Assembly (NCBI GenBank): GCA_002633005.1
Contig: NMRA01000304.1
Coordinates: 235,520 to 299,519, forward strand
Length of the DNA: 64,000 nucleotides
From: Phoronis australis
Lineage: Eukaryota; Phoronida; Phoronidae
Direction of reading: 5' to 3'
The notes below the pieces were generated by a model. The model was not told the DNA's origin. It worked only from the letters and a program-made list of their open reading frames with translations, and made no database searches. The translations under genes were made by a program, and so were the position numbers. How positions within the stretch are numbered: the stretch's first letter is position 1; the number at the start of each line of letters is the position of its first letter. Shown piece after piece: positions 24,701 to 36,700 of the stretch.

Positions 24701-27700
24701 AGCCATCAGGAAACAGAATAGTGATGTGTTGGTAAGGATGAAATATCTGTAATCTGGAGCTCTGTGCGGTGAGGGGGGGGGCTTCTATGATTTACTCTGT
24801 CCGTATGGATGTGCTGCACAACTAGAGCAAACATGACCTGTTTTATCAACAAACCCTGCAGAGTATTGGCTAGAGAATCCTGTCTTGATGAAGTTTTGAA
24901 GTGGAGAAAATTAATGGTGTGGGGTGGGATTTTTTCCAGTAGGCCTGGTTGTTTCTTGAACTTGTTGATTGTGTGTTGTTTGTAGTTTTATTTAGCTTGA
25001 TGGTGCTGCACTGCCAAGAGTGCTCGTACTTTTCAACACATTCAACTAGTTTCGTCTAGAGTTCCTTTGAACTGTGGTTTACTGTTAGTAATTACCACAT
25101 AAAATTGCGTTTTGCCTGTTGCTTATGTCTGAAATTGGTTGTTTTTTAAATTTCTTGGGGATTATCATTTGATTGTTGAATTTTAAGATGATGTATACAA
25201 TTAAACACGTTTGGTGTTGCCTAAGACTGGCTGAAAACATTTGCCCGTGAAATACTAGTTGAAGTCACAAGGCGAGAACAAGAAACTATTTTCTAGAGCA
25301 GTGGAGTATTCTCAGCTTAACGTGGCACTACAGAAGCACTGTGCCCAATACATGTTAACTTGGCACTACAGAAGCACTGTGCCTAATATATCTTTACAGC
25401 TTAACTTCACCCTCAAGAAATGCAGTTCCCAATACATCTTTCGCTGAGTTTTACGTCTGCTTTACCAACCCGTAATATTAAGTTTACTATGTTTTGTTCA
25501 TTTTCATTGTACTGATTTTTGTAATGACTTTTTTGTGTTATTTATCTTCCTGTGGTTCTTTATAGGCGCTCAAAGCTGAACTTGAAGAGAAAAGACCAGT
25601 TGTGGAACAACAGCTACAATTGGGCCAGGCTTACATTGAGGGAAGAAGGAAAGAAGGCTCTGAAGGTCAGTTGAACTATGGTATCTGTGTGATTGCTGAG
25701 TGCAGAATGAATGACATGCTAAAAGTTTGCATACAAAATTTTTCTAGTCACTTGCAGGGTTCCTGGATTTTGAAAACCAGTTTTTATGCCTATTATTCAG
25801 TGAGGGAGTCTCGTTTCTCCAAATCCTGACCCCTCTTTAGTAAATATTGCACAAAATACGTATCCATGTCCTGGCGCCTTATTCTGTTTACATTCAGTAA
25901 TGGATGGTAATGACTCATCGCTCTTTTGACAAAATCCTTACTGTAGAAAAATGTTGTTGTCTTATTAGCTTTCTGTTAACTTCCCTCTGACGGACAGCTA
26001 CTTTGACAGGCAATTTTACTTTCTCTACCGTTTTGATTAGGGATTCAGCAACATTTTGTTCAATTTCTTCTGTTGTGTACTCTGGAGGTTATGTGCTGGT
26101 GTCTCAGTGCAGCTGGTTTCTCTTTTATGAAAAGTGATTTAAAGAAAAGCTTGTGCCTTGCTATTGTTAGCGCACAACAGTTTAGAAGTAATTTATGAAA
26201 ACTATCGGGGTCACAAGCAATTATGTATATTTTCAGAGATCTGTGCTTTTGTTGAAGTTTGTTAAAATAATTTTCCAAAAATAATTGTGTGAAGCATTAA
26301 ACGAAAATTTTGACTAAAGTCTGATGTCATTTAATATGAAACAGACCCTGTGTTTTGTTCTAGCACAGGTTTAATGGTAAACTTGATATTCACTAGGGGG
26401 TGCTGATGAAAAAAGGTCCGTCTTTTTAACTTCTGAAATAGATTAAGAGCAGGAGCGATCATTTGATAAGCGTACCACGTGAATATTTGATTTCTAGCGA
26501 TCCTTTGGGTAGTCCCCTTGTTGCACTAGTGCCACCTAGTGTACTTCAAGTCACTCACTGTACACATTCAGAGTGAAAAGTGATGGAGGCAACACTGTTG
26601 GACATTTTCGTAAAATCTGCCTGAAGGCTATTTTAATACATAGTAACAGTAAATTAAGTAGCTATTTTAATACATAGTAACTGTAAATTAAGCAATCTTA
26701 ATAGTACAGTTATCTGGTATACTCATCCAGATTTTGACCCAGAGTAACTGAATAGAGAAACTCAAAAATCGGGCAGTGTGAAGCTAAGCATGGTTGTTTA
26801 AAAACGATACAGCATTGAGCATTAACGCAACTATTGTTAATCCCCTGGAAGTTATCTTTATGTCAGTCATTTCACATCCAGGAACCTAATCGAATTGTGA
26901 ACAGTGACCTTTTCTTTGTGGTGGCATTCACAAACTTAAGGGCGCTTTTAAGGAACTGCGTACCGTACTGTGTGCATAAGGGGTGGTCGTATAACCAAAA
27001 ATTATTATCATTGCAATGAGCCTACATGAGCGGCCTGCATACGTCTGGTACAATGTGTACCAGACCATCTGCAATTATTTTTTTAATCAAAAATGGGCTT
27101 TCAAAAAGTGTATCGTTGAAAATCAGGGGTGGGTGTTAAACCTAAAATACTTTATAATCAGTATCTGTTAATGCACAATTTTTTAATTTTTCCAGTCTTT
27201 TTATCGGTGTTGGCGGTCTCTTTTTTGTTAGTTTCTTTTTTCCATGTAGCTGTGATTACCAGAGTTCTCAGGGAACGTTTACTTCCACAAACCTAGAATG
27301 CAAACTATAAACCAGGTTTCTCAGTCATACAAACTAAATGTCAAACAATCGCACACCATGATAGAACAGGATAATCATCTTCAAACAGATTGTGTTGGTC
27401 ATTTGGTAATTTGTATAAAGCTGTGTCAAAAAGCCATCCATTTTGAGCTATGTTGGTCTACCTTTGTATTGTTTGCCTGTGATTTCTCAGTTCCTTTCAA
27501 TGGTAGCAGTCAATTGCTACCATTGACAAAGAAAATTTCGAAATGAGTTTTGTTGAGATAATCACCTTATTTCACAATTATAATGTTGTGAGTGAGAGGA
27601 AAATCCTTTTGAGCTTCCTTCTTTGAGGTCTCCATTAGTGCGCTTCCTCCAGGCTTCAGAAAGGCACTTAAATAATTTTTCTCAGTGGGGAAGCGTTGCC

Positions 27701-30700
27701 TAGGTGACGCGTTCACTAGTCTTCTGTGTAATTATAAAGTTAGTGTTTAATACCATAAATCTAAAAAGGTTATTTCAGTCTGATTTGTTCTGAGATTTGC
27801 TTGATGTTTGAAATTTTATGCACTCTTGTTTGATGAATTTGATGCAATACGGACCTGAGATCACCTGCGTGTTTGATGCTGCGGTTATAAAACGAGTTAT
27901 TTTTGTAAACAATCTTACAGAGTAAAGGACGTAAATTTTAAGAATGAGAGTGGTGAATTTTCAGGTATCAATGTTGAAGACGAAATGGAGGTTGAGGCGA
28001 GAAAAATAGTGCAAGACATTTGTAGCAACGTGAGTCAGCTTAATCAACTGTGGGCAGACGTCAACAAAAACACTGGCGACTGGCAAAACAAGATTGATGA
28101 CACGATGAAGGTGAGTTTTTTGTGAAAGTTTGTTTTTGCTACTCCCTCTGTGGCTTAAGAGTTGGGGTACAGTGACCTGTCGTGTCGGAAACAGCATTGT
28201 TCGAATGTCGGTGGCTATCTTTGAATACTTGATGTAAAGCATTATGTTGATTGTCTGACAATTAAGTTAAATGTTATGGTACTGAGGCTGTCTAATAGAT
28301 TAAACCTTTTAATGGATATTATCATACCCTGTAGTGAGCTCACAGTCCGCTTAAGTAGTCGAAGGACTTTCAATGGCAGTGGAAGCGTTGGAATGTAAAT
28401 GGTTTATAATATCTTCATTTTTTAATAGTTTGTAACGTGATGCTAGAGGTCACCATTACCTAGGATGCGGTACATCGCGTTTTCTGTTTCGGTTAGACAC
28501 TGAAAATCGATTCACCAGATTTAACTCACCTTGATATTTGCTGTAGAAGTCACCAGTCTAATTATGCATTCCTAAGTTAATTTGCTATTTCGTGAGTTGA
28601 AAGTAGCACTTCTATGTATTTCCAAATTTACCATTCCTTAGAGATAAGAGTAAGGCTGTTTAATTAAGTTCTTCATGCTAGTCCTCCACGTAAACTGTAT
28701 TGGCATATTCCCATCTATTTGTTTGAGTTAGGATGTTAATATATTCTCTGTAACCTACAGGGAGTAGTGATTCTTCTCTGTTTAACTAGTAAATAACGGA
28801 GTCTCATTCTGTGATATTGACAATTTAGCTACCGTTAAATGCCTCTTGAGAGCCCGTCTTTCTGTTCAGATATACTTCGCTAATTGTAAAATTTAATTTA
28901 TTGATAGCTTGACTCCAGGGGTCTCTGCTTCCTTATTTATTGAATGGTTTTAGTTCTTGCTTGTCGTATCAATTGTTGTACTGAAAAAATTCTGTCCGGT
29001 CGTAATTAGGCGGAGTACAGTAGTCATTTGTTCTTTGACCATCGCCAGCCTGTCATTTGCAGTGATGGGTCAAACCTGCACAAAAGCGAGGTCTATTTTT
29101 TGTCTGGATCATGGACAGGCTCAATGGATGTATGATGTATGGTTTGCCATTTGTATCATTTTTGCACCACCAAAGTAGACAAGTTAGCTGAGTTTTTAAA
29201 AGCTAGAAATTAGTCATTCTATGAATGTCGTCTGTCTGCTTCTTCAGTCAGACCACTGCTGTTTTGTGTGCTTGATATTGTTACATAAATAAGCATGTCA
29301 GCTTAAAAGTATTGTCTGCCTTATGACCGCATGACTGTGCTACTTTGCAGAAAATGCGCCAATTTCACCAAGGCATGGAGGATGTTCTGGAGAAACTGCA
29401 CAATGCTGAAAGTAGAAAGCAGAAGTGGAAAACAGTTGGCGATATTATTCTGGATAATCTTCAGACAGAAATTGAGCAAACAAAGGTAAGTAAGGTTTTT
29501 CAAAGTCTGAATCTCCCTCATTATTATGCTAGCTGGAGGTATGTGGCTGGGAATGTGATGCTGTGTTTTTGCAAGGACAAAATATTGCAACCTACCTAAA
29601 TTTTGATGATTCACATTCACAATTAATCTTAAAGCACTTGCTGCTTACAGTCCTTCCAAAAAGACCTGGTCCCTGTGCAGGAACAGGTGGACCTGGTCAA
29701 CGATTCCGCCGCCCAGTTCACTCTGATGGACATTCAGCTGTCTCCGGCCAATCTTGACCGGGTGGAGGACATCAACACACGGTGGAAGGCTCTGCGCACG
29801 TCCGTCGACGACCGCCTACGCCATCTTCAGGAGGCTCTTCGCGAGTATGGCCCTGCATCCCAACACTACTTGGCGGGCTCAGTCGAGCCACCGTGGGAGC
29901 GCTCCGTGGGCGGCAACAAGGTGCCGTATTACATGAATCACCAGAAGCAGACAACACATTGGGACCACCCGCAGATGACGCAACTGCTCAAGTCAATACT
30001 CTCCGACCTGAACGATGTCAGGTTCTCGGCGTATCGCACTGCCATGAAGGTCAGGGCAGTGCAGAAGAAACTGAGTTGTGAGTATCTTTTCAAGTTTGCT
30101 ATGTCAGTAATCCGTAATGGTACTTTGCATTGATATGCAGGCGTACACATAAAGTACTCGGTCATTTATTGAACTGGCTTAGCTACACCATCAGAACGTT
30201 AGACTGCAACCTCAAATGTTGCATGTTCGATTCCGTGCAGAGGCTGGTCTTGGAAAATCACTTTTCTTCCCAATATTCCTTTAAAATTTGGGCTGCTGGA
30301 ATGTTTTGTCTTAATTGTTCTCGCGTGTTATTCTAGTGGATTTGGTGAGTCTGAACAACGCCATCGCTGTCTTCAACCAGCACAATCTTGAGGGACAGAA
30401 CGACCGACTAATGGATGTTCCAGAGATTGTTGCCTGCCTTTCGGCCTTGTTTCGCATAGTTGAAGACGACCACCCCAACTTCATCAACGCTCCACTGTGT
30501 ATAGATCTTACCCTCAACTGGCTTCTGAATGTTTATGACATGTAAGTACACTGTAAGACCACATACGGTTTTCCTTCCATGACTGCTACTTCTGTTAACA
30601 GCAAAAATGACTGGTAATAACCATAAAGGCAGCAAAATTCTAATTACATAACGGCTCAGCCACCTTTCTTGTTAATTCTTCTTTATTCTGATCGTGAATT

Positions 30701-33700
30701 CACCTTCTGCCGACCCATCATAACCCGGGAACTCCGGCTCGTTTTGTCTGTATTCTTTTGACTTGTACTGTGGATGAAATTCAGTGGACTGACTAATGGT
30801 TTTTGTTTCCTGGTGGTTTTAGCTGATATCTTTATTAAATGCATAAACACAACTTGAGAAATTAATGAAATTGTTCTTGAAATTCCTAAAAATACAGGCA
30901 TATTCTAAGACGGAACTCTCTCCACAATAATGTTATTTTATGTAACTTGAATAGTCGTAAAATTTAGATATTGCTGTCAGCTAACTTAATTGATTTACTT
31001 GTAACAAAATATTAGGCTCGAAGTAAGGAGGGTGTCATTGTCACGTGTTCCAAACTGAATCTCTTCTCGTAATTTAGCCAAAAAATGTGACGCACAACTG
31101 GAGTTTGATTTTGTCAGATTTCTCAGCAATTATTATAGACTGAGGAAATTTTACTGAGTGTGTAATCAATCTGCACAGTTTGTACTGTACATCAGTAAAA
31201 AAAAAATAACACTTGGAAGATTGTTAAAAGCCTTTGAAAATATAGGAAAGTGACAGTTTTTGCAATGATTGCTTTCGTGCAAAATAGCTGAAAATTACTG
31301 CTGTGAAAACCTGGAAATTTACCGCTCAATATAGCTCTCATCTTTGTGCCTAATGTGTCCAGGTCAAAGTAGGACGAAAGTTGACTGACAGATTAGGTGT
31401 AATATGCACTGTAGTCTGTAATGAATGTGATCGATCATTCTTACAACTCTGGCTGATCACAAATGTTGTCCGCAGCTACCATCTGATTAGCCTCAATTGC
31501 CCATTGGACTTTAATTTGTAGGTGTCGGAGTGGTCAGATACGGGTACTCTCCTTTAAAGTTGGCGTGGTCTGTTTATGTATGGCTCACCTGGAAGATAAA
31601 TATAGATGTAAGTTTGTGTTTTAATGACATGCTTTCTTATAATTCCACTTGTTTAGAAAGTGGAAATAAAGTGACATCACTAGAGTAGGAAATTTTTGTA
31701 AATTGCAGTTCTGGATGTGTTTGCGTTTTTTTATTGGCAATTCATAAAAAATCATTTTGATACCGATCAGTTGTGGCGGCCATTTTGTAGGTGCAGTACC
31801 TGAAATTAAAAATTATCTTGAAAATTTTGGCAGTGTTTGGTCTATCTGTTCTGTGCAATGAACAAGATGTAACTGAATTGGGTTCAGTTATTTGTAATAA
31901 ACAGAAGTGGACTCAGGATGCAGTGACATCTACAGATCCTGAAATCATGGAGATCTGTCCTGGTGTAAGGTCTTGCCACTGTAACCAACATGCATACCCT
32001 TGTCACACTGCAAAAACGGCGTTCAGACATAAACCAGTGGCGAGAGGTCACTTTGACATATGTTGCCCATTACGAGAATAATGAAGTTGCACTCCCATAG
32101 GGAGTGATAAATAAATATTTCTGAATATTTGGAGACATAACGCGCTGTACAGGGCCTGTATTGCTGAGTAGTCTGCACTTGTAACTCATAGCCATTATCT
32201 ATATGACGAATGTAACTGTTTGGTGAAAATGACTAAGTAAACCCAACAATAATTACGAGTCTTCAAAATCAGGGCATCAGTCGTCCACTGCAGATACTGA
32301 CCTGTAGCCTAGTAGAAATTAAAAATGGAGTCAGAAACTGGCCTCGTGTAGACCTGCTTGCAACTGACCTCTATTACCGCCATTCTTACCATCTTTATAC
32401 TCCCGTCCAGCTTTTTGTCAAAATTCTCCGACCAGATTGCCCAATTCATCCTAGTTTTGGGTACGCCTTCTACACAAATATTCCTCTTGTTGCCACTATC
32501 AATAATTCACCAGTAATTATTAAAAGTGAAATAATTTTGCTCTGCAAAATTCTCTTCAATTTTATATGTAGTCAGTCAAATCATTTGGTCCAATTTGCTC
32601 AGTTTCATTGAAATGATGAAATCTATGATGACCAACTGACCACAGGATGTGTTTACCACGTTTATCGAGTGCAATTTTGTTGATTAATTTTGGTTTTATT
32701 TTACCAAATGAGAAGCTACCGACTGTGTAGCTCAGTTTGTGGAACAGTTAGACCGTTGATTGAAATAGGAAAATGACTCTGCAGGTACTTGAAGAGATTG
32801 TTAAATAGTTGTACTTGAGAAATTGAGTAACTTGTGCATGCAGTGTCACTTTGGCAAACAAACATTTGTAATTGAAAAATTGACTTATTGCAAAATAATT
32901 GTAGCAGTTGTAGATGCTTAAGGGTGTGTAGGACCCTAGTATGATGGCCAGTTTTGGAACATCGTTCCTTGGAAATACCGATCAGATTCGTATGAAACTC
33001 AATACAATGCTTTATACACTGTTTTTGAAAAGGCTGCTGGGAATTTAAAATGTCCCACTTTTGTGTGAGGGTCTATCAAAAATGTGACTGATGATTTTCA
33101 TGAAAAAAGCTGAAGTTCTTCGTTGCTAAATTTTCCTAAATCCATGGTAACGATACTCAATTAATGGCAGATCAATAAAAAGTTGCAAATCAAATGCTAC
33201 TGGCCTTCTCAGTTCTTTCAGAAAATACATAATTTTATTAAACATCTATAGTTTTGTAGATATTTGGTTAAAAATTTATGCAGACTTGTCTATTAGGTCC
33301 CACGTACCGTTAGCCAAGTGTGCCTGAGTCAATAGGTCAGTGAGTGAGTCCTAAGTTCTCTTGGAGACCTGTTTTCCTATTGTATCAATTACCTTTTACT
33401 GTGCTTAAAATTCGATTGGTTGAAATTGATAAAAATAAAGTCAAACTCGCTCTAAATTGACCTGAAAAGACAGGACCATAGTGAAACCTAATGTTTTGCT
33501 TGTGTGCTTATTTCAATAGTATGAACGGATTGTATTACCAAAGTCACATGCAGTACTGAAGTCGCCAATGTTCTACCTGTCGCGTAATTTTTTAAGACTA
33601 TTTGAAGTCTTACAATACCCAGGACCTTCGAACTGCTTTCAAGTTCAACGTTAGGATTTGAATTCTCAATGCCATTATTTATCTATTTCCAGACCTGTTC

Positions 33701-36700
33701 CGCCTTATTGCCGATGCTCAAGGATTTGCCGACCAAAGAAAGCTAGGTTTACTTCTCCATGACTGTGTTCTCATTCCACGACAACTGGGCGAGGTGGCCG
33801 CTTTCGGAGGAACTAATATTGAGCCTAGTGTCCGCAGCTGTTTTGAGAAGGTGAGAGAGTAATTAGACTCGCTGAGATAGGTCAGCAATAGGCAAGACAC
33901 TATTCTAAAATATTTTTTGACCAGACAGTGACTTTCTAGTTGTCTGCAGTTTATCATTTGTTTCATTGTTATGTAATTTGCACAGTACCTTGTTTAAATA
34001 CAATTTTGCCTCAATGATAACCTATGATAATGATAATAATAAAAATGTCTGGTTGGATATCTGCATTCTGCCAGTGGAGCTGATGGATCAGTGAACTAGA
34101 GCATATGGAGGGGTTGCAGAAGGTCGTAGGTTTGAACCCCGGTCAAGACAGAAATCTTTTCAGACTTGCAATTACTTGGGCTTGGGTGTGACCTCATTTG
34201 GCTCTTCAGAGAATCTTGTCTATGTAATAAACATTATGGATGATAACCATGATAATCATAATGATAGTAGTGATAACATGCTTCTTATATCATGGTTATG
34301 TTTCTGAGTGTAGTTGGTTTGAAATTGCTTTGCTTAGTGAAACGGTGAAGTGGTCTGATAATGTGTTCTCAGTCGTTAAAATACTTTGTAAACACAAGTC
34401 TCTTGTTAGCAGTGTCTTTTTTAATTTCATTATTGGTAACGTAGTTATATTTTATGCTAATATTAAAAATGTCAGGGTATTATTCTTTCTATGATATTGG
34501 TAATGACAACTGATATCTATTAAAATAATTATGTAGTCATAATAACTGTTAACACCATTAATACTAGTACGCATATGTGGACCAATCCTCGGGGCAATAT
34601 TAGGTTATGTGAACCTCTGCAGAGCAATGCTGCTAATGCTCTCTCAAGGTCCATATAACTTGACATCCCCTTGGAATCTGTCTATATTTGTTTCATTATA
34701 CGTCCATTGATGTTTCTTTCCTCCAATTTCTTTATCTATTAGATTGGCATTTTCCCTGCTTTGTTGTTCTGCCATTGTCTGATCACTGACTTTGTTTACT
34801 GGGTTAGGGTTTCAAGGTTTTTGCAGCCTTTAATTGGCCAGTTCATTCACGAGTAGTAACTTCTTTTGTCTGAGTTGCTTGAAGAGCGATATTCCATAGC
34901 TAACGTGGCAACATTCACATCGCAATGGATGTCACCGTACAGTGTTTTAGCGTATTTGAGTACAGTAATATTTGTAGCTGTATATTTGTGCTGTCTAGTT
35001 CTAGGTCATAGGTAGCACATTGTAAAACTTCTAAAAATGAAAGTTTAAGAATGGGAAACAATTTTTGCTTTCAGGCTAACAGTGGAAATGAAATCCAGGC
35101 CAAGCACTTCATTGACTGGATGAAGTTGGAGCCTCAGTCGATGGTGTGGTTACCAGTCATGCATCGGTACGCAGCCTCAGAGACGGCCAAGCATCAAGCC
35201 AAGTGCAATATTTGTAAAGTATTCCCCATCGTCGGGCTCAGGTAAAGTACTTGGAATGGCTTGTTTTTAGTTATGACTCTTAAGCTTATGTATGACTTAT
35301 GACTTATGTATGACTTATGTATGACTTATGACTTATGTATGACTTATGACTTATGTCTGACTTATGACTTATGTATGACTTATGTATGACTTATGACTTA
35401 TGTATGACTTATGACTTATGTATGACTTTATTGACTTATCTGTGTAATTAGCCAAATATCTACAAAGTTATAGATTTCAATCCTGCCTCAAAAGAGTATA
35501 TTTTTAAAGTAGTTATAAACCTGTAGAATTTTGATTTTTGACTTCTCAGTTTTTACTAATCTGTCTTTAATTGGGTCATTTTACTGTATTTTTAATGAAA
35601 TTTGCCTGAAATGAAAACTACATTGATAACAGAACAACATGTAAATAACATGACCAAATTTTGTTCTAAATTATCATTTCGTTGTACGTAACTTTTGAGT
35701 TTTATCACAGATATAGCAAAAGCTCTGTTTTTGATATCCTCTCTCGTGCAGCTGCAACATTTTATGCAAAAATTCTTAGGAGTGTTGTGGAGAGCATTGC
35801 ATACAGTTGAGTATCTGAATGTTTCATGTGAACTAATCGGCCATTTGTTAGATCTAATGTTACCAAGTTAGCCTAATTTGGACATTTTTCTGGGGTCCTT
35901 TAGTCTAATTTTGCTCCTTCGTTAGTTGAAGAAAACTTTTGTATTATAATGATGTGTCGTGTATAACTTTTTAATTAAATGGCACTACTAAGTTGTGAAA
36001 ATAACAATAATGACAACGAAAATATTTATCTAAAATAATTATAGCAATTTATAACTAGTATTTCATTGATACAAATTATTTAGAGCTACATTCGTTTTTG
36101 GTGCAGGTGTCCCCAGAATTAGTTTATAGTAATAATGATACTGATAACAATAATAATTATGATAATAATGATGAGAATTTGTGGTAGTAAAGATAGCAAA
36201 AATGAAAGCAATTATAAAAATGATAAGCATGCATATCTCTTTCTGCAGGTATCGCAGTCTGCGTCACTTCAACTTCAATCTATGCCAGAACTGTTTCCTG
36301 TCCGGTCGAACATGTAAAGGTCACAAATTGACCCACCCCATGCAAGAGTACTGCACAACAGTGAGTATTGATTGGATGGCACTGTGACTCGTTTCACAGC
36401 ACTTCCTAATCAATAAACGCCGACGACATGTCGATTTATTGACTGCAGGTTGTTGTCCTGCCGTGATTTGATTAACTCGCTGCTATGAGCAATTCTTGTT
36501 CAATTACTCAAGCAGTTACTGAGTTCATTGTCTGACAAACCCAAGGTCGTGTTTTTCCTTTAGATGAATTGAAGATTTCATGGTTCCGTATTAAAGAACG
36601 TTGTGTCTTCCTGTTCAATGTTTTTTGTCAATTGAACCTGAAATTGACAAGAATTTATCAAAAACTATTAATAATAACTTTCCAAGATGTTACGTTTTAA

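Larger units (their letters stand above)
25666..27964. other. Intron F-G
   Basis: 2299 bp. It has a 34-bp perfect-period repeat (26627-26694) and a 5'-truncated SINE (27028-27085). Just after the latter, GGGGTGGGTGTTAAACC echoes phrases at 8.1-8.2 kb. No gene is seen. Confidence 0.8.

Noticed and set aside
31791-32081. 96-codon frame with signal-peptide-like start and many cysteines in intron K-L
   Set aside because: No ATG near its start (it opens with GTG; first ATG about 52 codons in), no donor or acceptor logic with dystrophin, no homology recognised.
35051-35074. ATG opening MGNNFCFQ in frame into exon M, resembling an N-myristoylation start
   Set aside because: Only eight codons, lies in the polypyrimidine tract of a normal acceptor, and would delete the WW/EF module; chance is the simpler explanation.
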